A DNA stretch of 64,000 nucleotides from Eudorina sp. 2006-703-Eu-15 (lineage: Eukaryota > Chlorophyta > Chlorophyceae > Chlamydomonadales > Volvocaceae), in assembly GCA_003117195.1 (NCBI GenBank), contig BDSI01000081.1, forward strand, positions 1 through 64,000. The letters run 5' to 3'. The position numbers and the translations under genes were made by a program. The stretch's first letter is position 1, and each line of letters begins with the position of its first letter. Below, piece by piece: positions 46,728 through 55,948 of this stretch. The notes under the pieces were generated by a model. The model made no database searches, had not been told where the DNA came from, and saw nothing but the letters and a program-made list of their open reading frames with translations.

Positions 46728-47821
46728 TGAGGGATCGCCCTTGCAACAGTGCGCATCCGAAAACACCCTACCCTGCATACCCGTGCCGTACATGCAGGCG
46801 ACCGCCCGTACAGCTCCAGATCCGCCCGTACAGCTCCGCACGTACAGGTCCACTCGTACAGGCAGGCGGGCATGTGGTCGGCCAGCATGGTCACGTAGTC
46901 TATCTAACCTAGTCTGCCCTCCGATAGATAGGCCGCCGACGATGCAGCCGACTCGGCCTGCCGATGTCTCATGCTGTGGCCCCAATCAAGTGGTGCCGCT
47001 CACAGAGACCCGCCTAGCCCGGTTCCACACAGATGGCGCCAGAAAAACATCGCAGCCACACCAACCCCTTCCAGGGTTGACGTGCCGCGAACATAGCCCC
47101 ATGGCCAAGGCACTGGCAGGGATCCGGCATGGCATGTGTGTCCCCGTGCCCACGACATGACCCGCTTGCTTGGCACACATACCTCGGGACCTTGCGTGCA
47201 GAGATACGCGATGGTACGACGGGTAGTCCCACGCATGTGTACATCATTACGGGTGTGGTTGTTCATCATTGAATCGCCTTGACCAGGAAGGCGGCGACGA
47301 TGCGGAGTGGTCGTCACTGACCCATGGGTCTCATTCAGGCTGTGGGCCGCACATGACCATTCCACCCACGCTGGCCGAAACCGTCGTGGGGCGGCCGCGT
47401 CTTGCGAGCGGTCCCAGCATGGCAGCCGGGCAGATAGCGTGGTTTGACGGCGCGGGGCAGTTGGAGCTTGACATGGGGCGGTGGGAGATCGATATCAGCT
47501 TCTGGGAGGTGGAGATTGTAGCTGCGGCCGGTTGAAACGGGGCAGTCGGTCGACCCTAGGTATGCGATGGCACGAATGCAAGCCCGGTCAGCCTCGAGGC
47601 CCTAGAATCGCACGGCATCGATGCGTACGACATTGCGGAGCGCATCGCCCACCCATGTCTGTACGCCACCCTTTTCTGACCTCTTTTCTCACGCATCAAC
47701 TTCGAACGATTGTTCTGTTCGATTTTACATTACAAGCCGAGCCCCTTGGGGGTGGTTCCCGGTCACTGATAACTTTAAACCTACGTAAATCTCCCCCCCC
47801 GTGTGCTTTCTTGGAATGCAG

Positions 47822-47884
47822 ACGGGCCACAGGATGGAGGAGACCACGGAGAAGGCCAAGCACGGCATGGGCTTGCATTCCTGA
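47822..47884 (+). pseudogene. stray copy of the last exon of the LEA-like gene
   Basis: Preceded by a good acceptor (TTCTTGGAATGCAG) and encodes TGHRMEETTEKAKHGMGLHS and a stop, the inverted duplicate of 53,683-53,745 (which ends GFHS). The upstream exons of the gene are absent on this side because the arm ends inside intron 4, so this copy cannot make the protein. Confidence 0.75.
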
Positions 47885-49129
47885 AGGGTCAACAGTTCGG
47901 GACGCGGCACCGAGGTGGCGCGGGAGGTAGCGGCAGTTGCGTGACTTTGAGCGGCGGCGGCTTACCGGCCAGGACATCGGCTTGATCGGCCGGGTCAATG
48001 ACAGCGGAGCAGGCGTGGCGGCGGTGTGGACCAGCGTGTTGGGAACACGTGTTGCAGGCAGTGTCATGGGTCTGCTGTAGCTCGAGCGTATGGTGTTATA
48101 CAATTCGGTGGTGCGACGACACACTTCACGCATGCGTCCGTTGGTCCTGTCTGCGACGATCGGTGCGAACTGGTTTGGTAGCAGCAGGCGAAGCGGTCGG
48201 CGTCCCTCGGATATGTCGCGTGCTACGATGTGCGGCTGTCGTTGACAGGTGGTATGGCCCAGTAAGGGACTATTTGCGGTGCTGTGCGGTGCTATGCGAT
48301 ATGATGCGGTGTTGTGGGCGATGTTGAGAACGGTTCACGGACAGGCACCTGAACACGATTTCCAGATTTGGCCTGATCACCGTTGTAATCGAAGTTGTCA
48401 TCTCGAATCTGGCACCGGACTCTTGTACGCAGCTTATCTTAGCAAAATAACGCACTTCCAACGACAAAACGTACCGAGCCGATAGCACCGCCACGTAAGG
48501 ACATGGCTCTTGTGCCCTCTTGTTTATATGGCATAGCCCATAACGCGGCCACACGGATATGTCTCTTGTGCTCTGCTATGGTATCCGTCAACCGAATTTT
48601 GGTTAAATTTAGGCTTCCAACAATCCTGACCGCTGCCGTGATCATCCAACGCCGTCGATCGCGTCCCAGCTGGCTAGGACGTCCCGCCGCGTTGCGACTG
48701 GGCGGGTCTATGTAGCGGCGAAGCATCGCACCGTACATGGCAGACCTACCGGACGTGAACGACTCGACTAATAAGGGGGCCTGGTTCGGAGCTATCTCTT
48801 GCTATCTCTTCAACCAAGCCACTGATGCGCGGCTCAGCGCTACTTAGGGCCCCGCGTGGACCCCGCGGGTCCTGCCTGGTCAGCTGAAAGGCGCAGATGC
48901 AAGTGTATTAAAAGCCGGCATTGTTCGTGAGGTGTGAAAGCGTGACCCGCGGCGGTGCGGCGGACGCCAGAGCCAGCAGGCGCTGCAGTCGAGTCGAGGC
49001 GGGCGCCCTGCTACCCACCGCACTCGCTCTCGCAGCTGGCTGGCTGCGGGCTTGCTGGCTGAAGAGCAACAAGGGCTCGAAGGGCGAGAACGTGAGGGAG
49101 ACGCGCGCAGGATGCATGCGTAATGGCTG
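47885..49129. other. palindrome-arm sequence without a recognised gene (left)
   Basis: Mirrored at 52,438-53,682. Frames on both strands (for example 109 codons on plus at 47,998-48,327 and 99 on minus at 48,439-48,738) are identical in both arms simply because the arms are copies; none has a family motif. Confidence 0.4.
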
Positions 49130-49327
49130 GTGCTGGGTTTCAATGGATGGATGCGGCCGGGGGAGCTGGCGTCGTTGACGCTGGGCCGTGTGACGAACTC
49201 GCGTCAGCATGGCACGATGGAACCCCCATCGCACGGGCCCCACTGTCTGCCCTCCTCGCTGAGCTCATCCGGCGCAAGGTGCCGATTGGCAGCTTGTGAG
49301 GCGGCACCTGGGGCATGCTCATGGTAG
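49130..49327 (+). pseudogene. possible tyrosine recombinase box I fragment (left arm)
   Basis: A short frame reading GFNGWMRPGELASLTLGRV resembles the box I region of tyrosine recombinases (the catalytic Arg in a G-x-R-x-x-E-L-x-x-L context), as found in DIRS-type retroelements and Cryptons of green algae. A stop lies just upstream and no box II (HxxR..Y) was found, so at best it is a remnant. The mirrored copy is at 52,240-52,437. Confidence 0.3.
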
Positions 49328-49490
49328 AGCCGAGAAACGGTCGGGTGGGCTGAATGGGTTTTGGTGCCGACACCGCTGGTTCTCAAGAGCGTGCATCCGG
49401 CATGGGACTCAATCGAGGAGGTACCTCAAGTGGCTGCGCTAAATACCTGAAATTGCCCAACAGCCAAGGGGCAAATGATGCCGGTGCTAG

Positions 49491-50226
49491 GTGCGGAGCT
49501 GTACGGGCGGATCTGGAGCTGTACGGGCGGTCGCCTGCATGTACGGCACGGGTATGCAGGGTGAGGGTGTTTTCGGTTGCGCACTGTTGCAAGGGCGATC
49601 CCTCAGCTCGCGTGGTGTAGTGGTAAGCACTGTGGACTCTGACGCACCTGTACATCCTAGTCGTACATCTGTACGGCGATCTGTACCATGTCGAGGATAT
49701 CCACCGACCTGAGTTCAAATCTCAGCGCGAGCTCGTACCGTCGCGTATCTCTGCACGCAAGGTCCCGAGGTGTGTGTGCCAAGCAAGCGGGTCATGTCGT
49801 GGGCACGGGGACACACATGCCATGCCGGATCCCTGCCAGTGCCTTGGCCATGGGGCTATTTTCGCGGCACGTCAACCCTGGAAGGGGTTGGTGTGGCTGC
49901 GATGTTTTTCTGGCGCCATCTGTGTGGAACCGGGCTAGGCGGGTCTCTGTGAGCGGCACCACTTGATTGGGGCCACAGCATGAGACATCGGCAGGCCGAG
50001 TCGGCTGCATCGTCGGCGGCCTATCTATCGGAGGGCAGACTAGGTTAGATAGACTACGTGACCATGCTGGCCGACCACATGCCCGCCTGCCTGTACGAGT
50101 GGACCTGTACGTGCGGAGCTGTACGGGCGGATCTGGAGCTGTACGGGCGGTCGCCTGCATGTACGGCACGGGTATGCAGGGTAGGGTGTTTCCGGATGCG
50201 CACTGTTGCAAGGGCGATCCCTCAGG
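49491..50226 (+). repeat. inverted tRNA-Gln unit inside the palindrome
   Basis: One repeat unit in the opposite orientation to the main array. It begins at the CTAG|GTGCGGAGC boundary and ends where the sequence turns back at 50,212-50,228. Confidence 0.93.
49606..49733 (+). tRNA. tRNA-Gln(CUG), plus-strand copy in the left arm
   Basis: The only copy on the plus strand. All arms as in the type copy; intron of the CGCACC type; U discriminator at 49,733. Mirrored by 51,835-51,962. Confidence 0.93.
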
Positions 50227-50324
50227 GATCCGGCATGGCATGTGTGTCCCCGTGCCCACGACATGACCCGCTTGCTTGGCACACACACCTCGGGACCTTG
50301 CGTGCAGAGATACGCGACGGTACG

Positions 50325-50452
50325 AGCTCACGCTGAGATTTGAACTCAGGTCGGTGGATATCCTCGACATGGTACAGATCGCCGTACAGATGTACGACTA
50401 GGATGTACAGGTGCGTCAGAGTCCACAGTGCTTACCACTACACCACGCGAGC
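50325..50452 (-). tRNA. tRNA-Gln(CUG), copy 30
   Basis: Complete, with the acceptor G-U wobble seen in copies 2, 4 and 5; intron of the CGCACC type. Confidence 0.88.
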
Positions 50453-50596
50453 TGAGGGATCGCCCTTGCAACAGTGCGCATCCGAAAACACCCTACCCTG
50501 CATACCCGTGCCGTACATGCAGGCGACCGCCCGTACAGCTCCGCACGTACAGGTCCAGGTGTCGGGACCTTGCGTGCAGAGATACGCGACGGTACG

Positions 50597-50724
50597 AGCT
50601 CGCGCTGAGATTTGAACTCAGGTCGGTGGATATCCTCGGCATGGTACAGATCGCCGTACAGATGTACGGCTAGGATGTACAGGTGCGTCAGAGTCCACAG
50701 TGCTTACCACTACACCACGCGAGC
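50597..50724 (-). tRNA. tRNA-Gln(CUG), copy 31
   Basis: Exons identical to the type copy; two intron substitutions (CTCGGCATGG and TACGGCTAGG on plus). Its 5' flank has CAACAATGCG in place of CAACAGTGCG. Confidence 0.92.
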
Positions 50725-51215
50725 TGAGGGATCGCCCTTGCAACAATGCGCATCCGAAAACACCCTACCCTGCATACCCGTGCCGTACATGCAGGCGACC
50801 GCCCGTACAGCTCCAGATCCGCCCGTACAGCTCCGCACGTACAGGTCCACTCGTACAGGCAGGCGGGCATGTGGTCGGCCAGCATGGTCACGTAGTCTAT
50901 CTAACCTAGTCTGCCCTCCGATAGATAGGCCGCCGACGATGCAGCCGACTCGGCCTGCCGATGTCTCATGCTGTGGCCCCAATCAAGTGGTGCCGCTCAC
51001 AGAGACCCGCCTAGCCCGGTTCCACACAGATGGCGCCAGAAAAACATCGCAGCCACACCAACCCCTTCCAGGGTTGACGTGCCGCGAAAATAGCCCCATG
51101 GCCAAGGCACTGGCAGGGATCCGGCATGGCATGTGTGTCCCCGTGCCCACGACATGACCCGCTTGCTTGGCACACATACCTCGGGACCTTGCGTGCAGAG
51201 ATACGCGACGGTACG

Positions 51216-51343
51216 AGCTCGCGCTGAGATTTGAACTCAGGTCGGTGGATATCCTCGACATGGTACAGATCGCCGTACAGATGTACGACTAGGATGTACA
51301 GGTGCGTCAGAGTCCACAGTGCTTACCACTACACCACGCGAGC
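51216..51343 (-). tRNA. tRNA-Gln(CUG), copy 32
   Basis: Exons identical to the type copy; intron of the CGCACC type. The inner edge of the right palindrome arm falls at the 5' end of this tRNA gene. Confidence 0.93.
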
Positions 51344-51834
51344 TGAGGGATCGCCCTTGCAACAGTGCGCATCCGAAAACACCCTACCCTGCATACCCGT
51401 GCCGTACATGCAGGCGACCGCCCGTACAGCTCCAGATCCGCCCGTACAGCTCCGCACGTACAGGTCCACTCGTACAGGCAGGGGGGCATGTGGTCGGCCA
51501 GCATGGTCACGTAGTCTATCTAACCTAGTCTGCCCTCCGATAGATAGGCCGCCGACGATGCAGCCGACTCGGCCTGCCGATGTCTCATGCTGTGGCCCCA
51601 ATCAAGTGGTGCCGCTCACAGAGACCCGCCTAGCCCGGTTCCACACAGATGGCGCCAGAAAAACATCGCAGCCACACCAACCCCTTCCAGGGTTGACGTG
51701 CCGCGAAAATAGCCCCATGGCCAAGGCACTGGCAGGGATCCGGCATGGCATGTGTGTCCCCGTGCCCACGACATGACCCGCTTGCTTGGCACACACACCT
51801 CGGGACCTTGCGTGCAGAGATACGCGACGGTACG

Positions 51835-51962
51835 AGCTCGCGCTGAGATTTGAACTCAGGTCGGTGGATATCCTCGACATGGTACAGATCGCCGTACAGA
51901 TGTACGACTAGGATGTACAGGTGCGTCAGAGTCCACAGTGCTTACCACTACACCACGCGAGC
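51835..51962 (-). tRNA. tRNA-Gln(CUG), copy 33
   Basis: Exons identical to the type copy; mirror partner of the plus-strand copy at 49,606. Confidence 0.93.
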
Positions 51963-52239
51963 TGAGGGATCGCCCTTGCAACAGTGCGCAACCGAAAACA
52001 CCCTACCCTGCATACCCGTGCCGTACATGCAGGCGACCGCCCGTACAGCTCCAGATCCGCCCGTACAGCTCCGCACCTAGCACCGGCATCATTTGCCCCT
52101 TGGCTGTTGGGCAATTTCAGGTATTTAGCGCAGCCACTTGAGGTACCTCCTCGATTGAGTCCCATGCCGGATGCACGCTCTTGAGAACCAGCGGTGTCGG
52201 CACCAAAACCCATTCAGCCCACCCGACCGTTTCTCGGCT

Positions 52240-52437
52240 CTACCATGAGCATGCCCCAGGTGCCGCCTCACAAGCTGCCAATCGGCACCTTGCGCCGGAT
52301 GAGCTCAGCGAGGAGGGCAGACAGTGGGGCCCGTGCGATGGGGGTTCCATCGTGCCATGCTGACGCGAGTTCGTCACACGGCCCAGCGTCAACGACGCCA
52401 GCTCCCCCGGCCGCATCCATCCATTGAAACCCAGCAC
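52240..52437 (-). pseudogene. possible tyrosine recombinase box I fragment (right arm)
   Basis: Mirror copy of 49,130-49,327, same residues and the same upstream stop. Support is limited to one motif. Confidence 0.3.
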
Positions 52438-53682
52438 CAGCCATTACGCATGCATCCTGCGCGCGTCTCCCTCACGTTCTCGCCCTTCGAGCCCTTGTTG
52501 CTCTTCAGCCAGCAAGCCCGCAGCCAGCCAGCTGCGAGAGCGAGTGCGGTGGGTAGCAGGGCGCCCGCCTCGACTCGACTGCAGCGCCTGCTGGCTCTGG
52601 CGTCCGCCGCACCGCCGCGGGTCACGCTTTCACACCTCACGAACAATGCCGGCTTTTAATACACTTGCATCTGCGCCTTTCAGCTGACCAGGCAGGACCC
52701 GCGGGGTCCACGCGGGGCCCTAAGTAGCGCTGAGCCGCGCATCAGTGGCTTGGTTGAAGAGATAGCAAGAGATAGCTCCGAACCAGGCCCCCTTATTAGT
52801 CGAGTCGTTCACGTCCGGTAGGTCTGCCATGTACGGTGCGATGCTTCGCCGCTACATAGACCCGCCCAGTCGCAACGCGGCGGGACGTCCTAGCCAGCTG
52901 GGACGCGATCGACGGCGTTGGATGATCACGGCAGCGGTCAGGATTGTTGGAAGCCTAAATTTAACCAAAATTCGGTTGACGGATACCATAGCAGAGCACA
53001 AGAGACATATCCGTGTGGCCGCGTTATGGGCTATGCCATATAAACAAGAGGGCACAAGAGCCATGTCCTTACGTGGCGGTGCTATCGGCTCGGTACGTTT
53101 TGTCGTTGGAAGTGCGTTATTTTGCTAAGATAAGCTGCGTACAAGAGTCCGGTGCCAGATTCGAGATGACAACTTCGATTACAACGGTGATCAGGCCAAA
53201 TCTGGAAATCGTGTTCAGGTGCCTGTCCGTGAACCGTTCTCAACATCGCCCACAACACCGCATCATATCGCATAGCACCGCACAGCACCGCAAATAGTCC
53301 CTTACTGGGCCATACCACCTGTCAACGACAGCCGCACATCGTAGCACGCGACATATCCGAGGGACGCCGACCGCTTCGCCTGCTGCTACCAAACCAGTTC
53401 GCACCGATCGTCGCAGACAGGACCAACGGACGCATGCGTGAAGTGTGTCGTCGCACCACCGAATTGTATAACACCATACGCTCGAGCTACAGCAGACCCA
53501 TGACACTGCCTGCAACACGTGTTCCCAACACGCTGGTCCACACCGCCGCCACGCCTGCTCCGCTGTCATTGACCCGGCCGATCAAGCCGATGTCCTGGCC
53601 GGTAAGCCGTCGCCGCTCAAAGTCACGCAACTGCCACTACCTCCCGCGCCACCTCGCTGCCGCGTCCCGAACTGTTGACCCT

Positions 53683-55948
53683 TCACGAATGGAAGCCCAT
53701 GCCGTGCTTGGCCTTCTCCGTGGTCTCCTCCATCCTGTGGCCCGTCTGCATTCCAAGAAAGCACACGGGGGGGGGAGATTTTCGTAGGTTTAAAGTTATC
53801 AGTGACCGGGAACCACCCCCAAGGGGCTCGGCTTGTAATGTAAAATCGAACAGAACAATCGTTCGAAGTTGATGCGTGAGAAAAGAGGTCAGAAAAGGGT
53901 GGCGTACAGACATGGGTGGGTGGGCGATGCGCTCCGCAATGTCGTACGCATCGATGCCGTGCGATTCTAGGGCCTCGAGGCTGACCGGGCTTGCATTCGT
54001 GCCATCGCATACCTAGGGTCGACCGACTGCCCCGTTTCAACCGGCCGCAGCTACAATCTCCACCTCCCAGAAGCTGATATCGATCTCCCACCGCCCCATG
54101 TCAAGCTCCAACTGCCCCGCGCCGTCAAACCACGCTATCTGCCCGGCTGCCATGCTGGGACCGCTCGCAAGACGCGGCCGCCCCACGACGGTTTCGGCCA
54201 GCGTGGGTGGAATGGTCATGTGCGGCCCACAGCCTGAATGAGACCCATGGGTCAGTGACGACCACTCCGCATCGTCGCCGCCTTCCTGGTCAAGGCGATT
54301 CAATGATGAACAACCACACCCGTAATGATGTACACATGCGTGGGACTACCCGTCGTACCATGCAGTACACCTTGCCTCGTCGCAGGTGTTACGCCCTCTA
54401 AAGACCCCATCCAACGAGCGGGCAATACGTACGGACACGACACGCAATACGCACGTCTTGCATTCATTAATTTCGCAAACGCGACGTTCCACATGGGCCA
54501 AGGCAAAGCCAGCAACGTCGTGCGCAGCTGCCCTCGAGACGGGAGATCCCCAAGCCCCTGACAACTACTCACCCCCTTCATGTGCTCTCCGGCCCTGTGG
54601 CCAGCCCGGGTGGCCTGCAAAGAGGGCGGTTTGAAGGAATGGAGGGAAGAGAATGTTACGGAGGTTGGTACCGGGTAGGCGTCGCAATCCGCTATAAGCT
54701 GGTACACAAATGCAAGCTGTACCGACCGACCGACAGACCGGGGTCCGGGATCCGGGCCGCAGCGAGGTCAACCGGTAGTAGCCAGCCGTGGTTTGCGACA
54801 GAGAAGTCGATGCACGTGTTTGTGTGGTTGTATAGATCTCGATGCAAGCGAAGGCACTGCTGCAGATCCTGGCCCCTATATACGTATCCGGACGCGGCTC
54901 CGCAACCAGCAGACAGACCGCCCGCCCGGGGCTCACCGCGTCCTCCGCGTGGTGCTGGCCGCCCATGGTCGTCTCCTGGATCTTGTCACCGGTCTCCTGC
55001 AGCACACAAACAGCATCGTGGGTGTGCGCGTCAGGCGATGTACGGTCAAGGATTACGGTATCCTTGTGCGACAACATGAACGGCGGGCACGGCCTTCACA
55101 AGCGACAAGGGATCCGTCGGAATCTCTCCATTCGGAGCCCCTCCTTTCGGAGGGCTACACCGCCGACCCATTTCGCGGACGGGGCGCCGGCGGCCCACCG
55201 CCAGCACCTAGCCAAGGGGTCTTGGGCTCGCTGTCATGTTCACTGTTGCTACGAAAGGTACGACGGGTACGACGGCATATTTAGGTGCAAGTCGACCACC
55301 TGGACCCATCCGCCTACGCGCCAATGAAACGCGCATCGATTCGCGACGCAACCCACTTCCCCTCGTGCCGACCGTTGCTTCGCGCGCTCCCAGACGCTCC
55401 GATCGTCTTTGTCTACCCTTCCCCCTCGACTACCCTCCCCTTCGGCCGCCCTGCCCGTCGGCCGCCTCCGGTGCCCGCAGCCTCACCTGCGCCGAGTGCG
55501 TGGCGCCCGTCATGGCCTCCTCCACGCGGTGGCTGACCTGGTGGGGGCGACCCACGGGTCGGCATGGACGGGCACAACGGCTTGTTCACGTACTCATTAA
55601 CGCGCGGGCTTGGCGTCGCGCGCAGCAGATACCGGCGCTGCGGATGCAACTTCTGATCGACAGACAGATGGCTCGCGGCGGCGGCGGGTAAAATGGCGCC
55701 GCGCGGAACCTCGCAGTTGGCGCGGTGCGGTGCGAGGCGTCAAGCGAATAATGCGCTACCGCGCCCTGCGTCCACTTCCGGGCCGGCGCTGATGGCGCGG
55801 TGCGGTGCGGTGACCCACGGGACGTTTTCTCCGTATCGGCACCCGAGCGGAACTCTCCATCCCGCGCGCGCAGCAATGGGTTGCTAACGACGGCCGTGTC
55901 ACGGCGCGCATGCCGCACCTTCTGAACGGTCTCCTTGAGGGCGTCCAT
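53683..55948 (-). CDS. small LEA-like hydrophilic protein, 81 aa, five exons
   Basis: Exons 55,948-55,919, 55,537-55,487, 54,996-54,937, 54,614-54,573 and 53,745-53,683. Every intron is phase 0 with GT-AG ends, and the joined frame is open to a stop. The product is short, charged and Gly/His/Lys/Glu/Thr-rich without hydrophobic core, with spaced repeats such as VSHRVEEAMTGATHSAQ, ETGDKIQETTMGGQHHAED and TGHRMEETTEKAKHG. This resembles the amphipathic repeats of group 3 late-embryogenesis-abundant proteins, which protect cells against drying or cold. The small exons each encode about one repeat. The start is the ATG that opens MDALKETVQK. An extra exon in the 827-bp intron 4 cannot be excluded. 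The last intron and exon lie inside the palindrome arm. The family assignment rests on composition and repeat pattern only. Confidence 0.6.

Larger units (their letters stand above)
29665..47219. repeat. 17.5-kb tandem array of about 28 tRNA-Gln units of 0.6 kb
   Basis: Head-to-tail units, each with one minus-strand tRNA-Gln gene. Spacing between successive tRNA genes is mainly 619 bp, with 599, 615, 618, 639 and 642 bp variants. The 20-bp steps come from zero to two extra copies of a sub-repeat containing CCCGTACAGCTCCAGATC; the 642-bp units carry a 23-bp duplication near 45,285 and 46,546. Units are almost identical, which points to recent amplification or ongoing homogenisation. The left end is at GCTCAC (29,665); the right end joins the palindrome at 47,211-47,219 over the shared bases GGTACGA. 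Confidence 0.97.
47211..50225 (+). repeat. left arm of a 7.1-kb palindrome
   Basis: The reverse complement of 51,343-54,361, with few substitutions; paired coordinates sum to about 101,568-101,572. The arm contains, from outside in, 2.28 kb of single-copy-type sequence (with a copy of an LEA-like exon and a recombinase-like frame) and one tRNA-Gln unit in plus orientation. Confidence 0.95.
50227..52076. repeat. second tandem block of tRNA-Gln units (palindrome centre and right arm)
   Basis: Four minus-strand units. The first is truncated at its start and the spacing to the second is only 272 bp, because an internal deletion of about 350 bp joins GTACAGGTCCA to the CGGGACCTTGCG segment near 50,560. 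The block ends at 52,076, where the palindrome-arm sequence begins. Confidence 0.95.
51343..54361 (-). repeat. right arm of the 7.1-kb palindrome
   Basis: Reverse complement of 47,211-50,225. Its outer edge lies within intron 4 of the LEA-like gene, so this arm is probably the original and the left arm the inverted duplicate. Confidence 0.95.

Noticed and set aside
29692..47200. Repeated open frames of 60-181 codons on both strands in every array unit
   Set aside because: They recur only because the units recur, run straight through the tRNA gene and its intron, have no coding signature or family motif, and change frame with the 20-bp sub-repeat.
29665..47219. CRISPR array
   Set aside because: The genome is eukaryotic, the repeat unit is about 0.6 kb without short unique spacers, and each unit contains a tRNA gene.
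54300..54707. Read-through of LEA exon 4 into a 135-codon frame ending at 54,300
   Set aside because: A strong GTGAGT donor follows exon 4, and the exon at 53,683-53,745 continues the same repeat pattern in phase, while the read-through frame does not.
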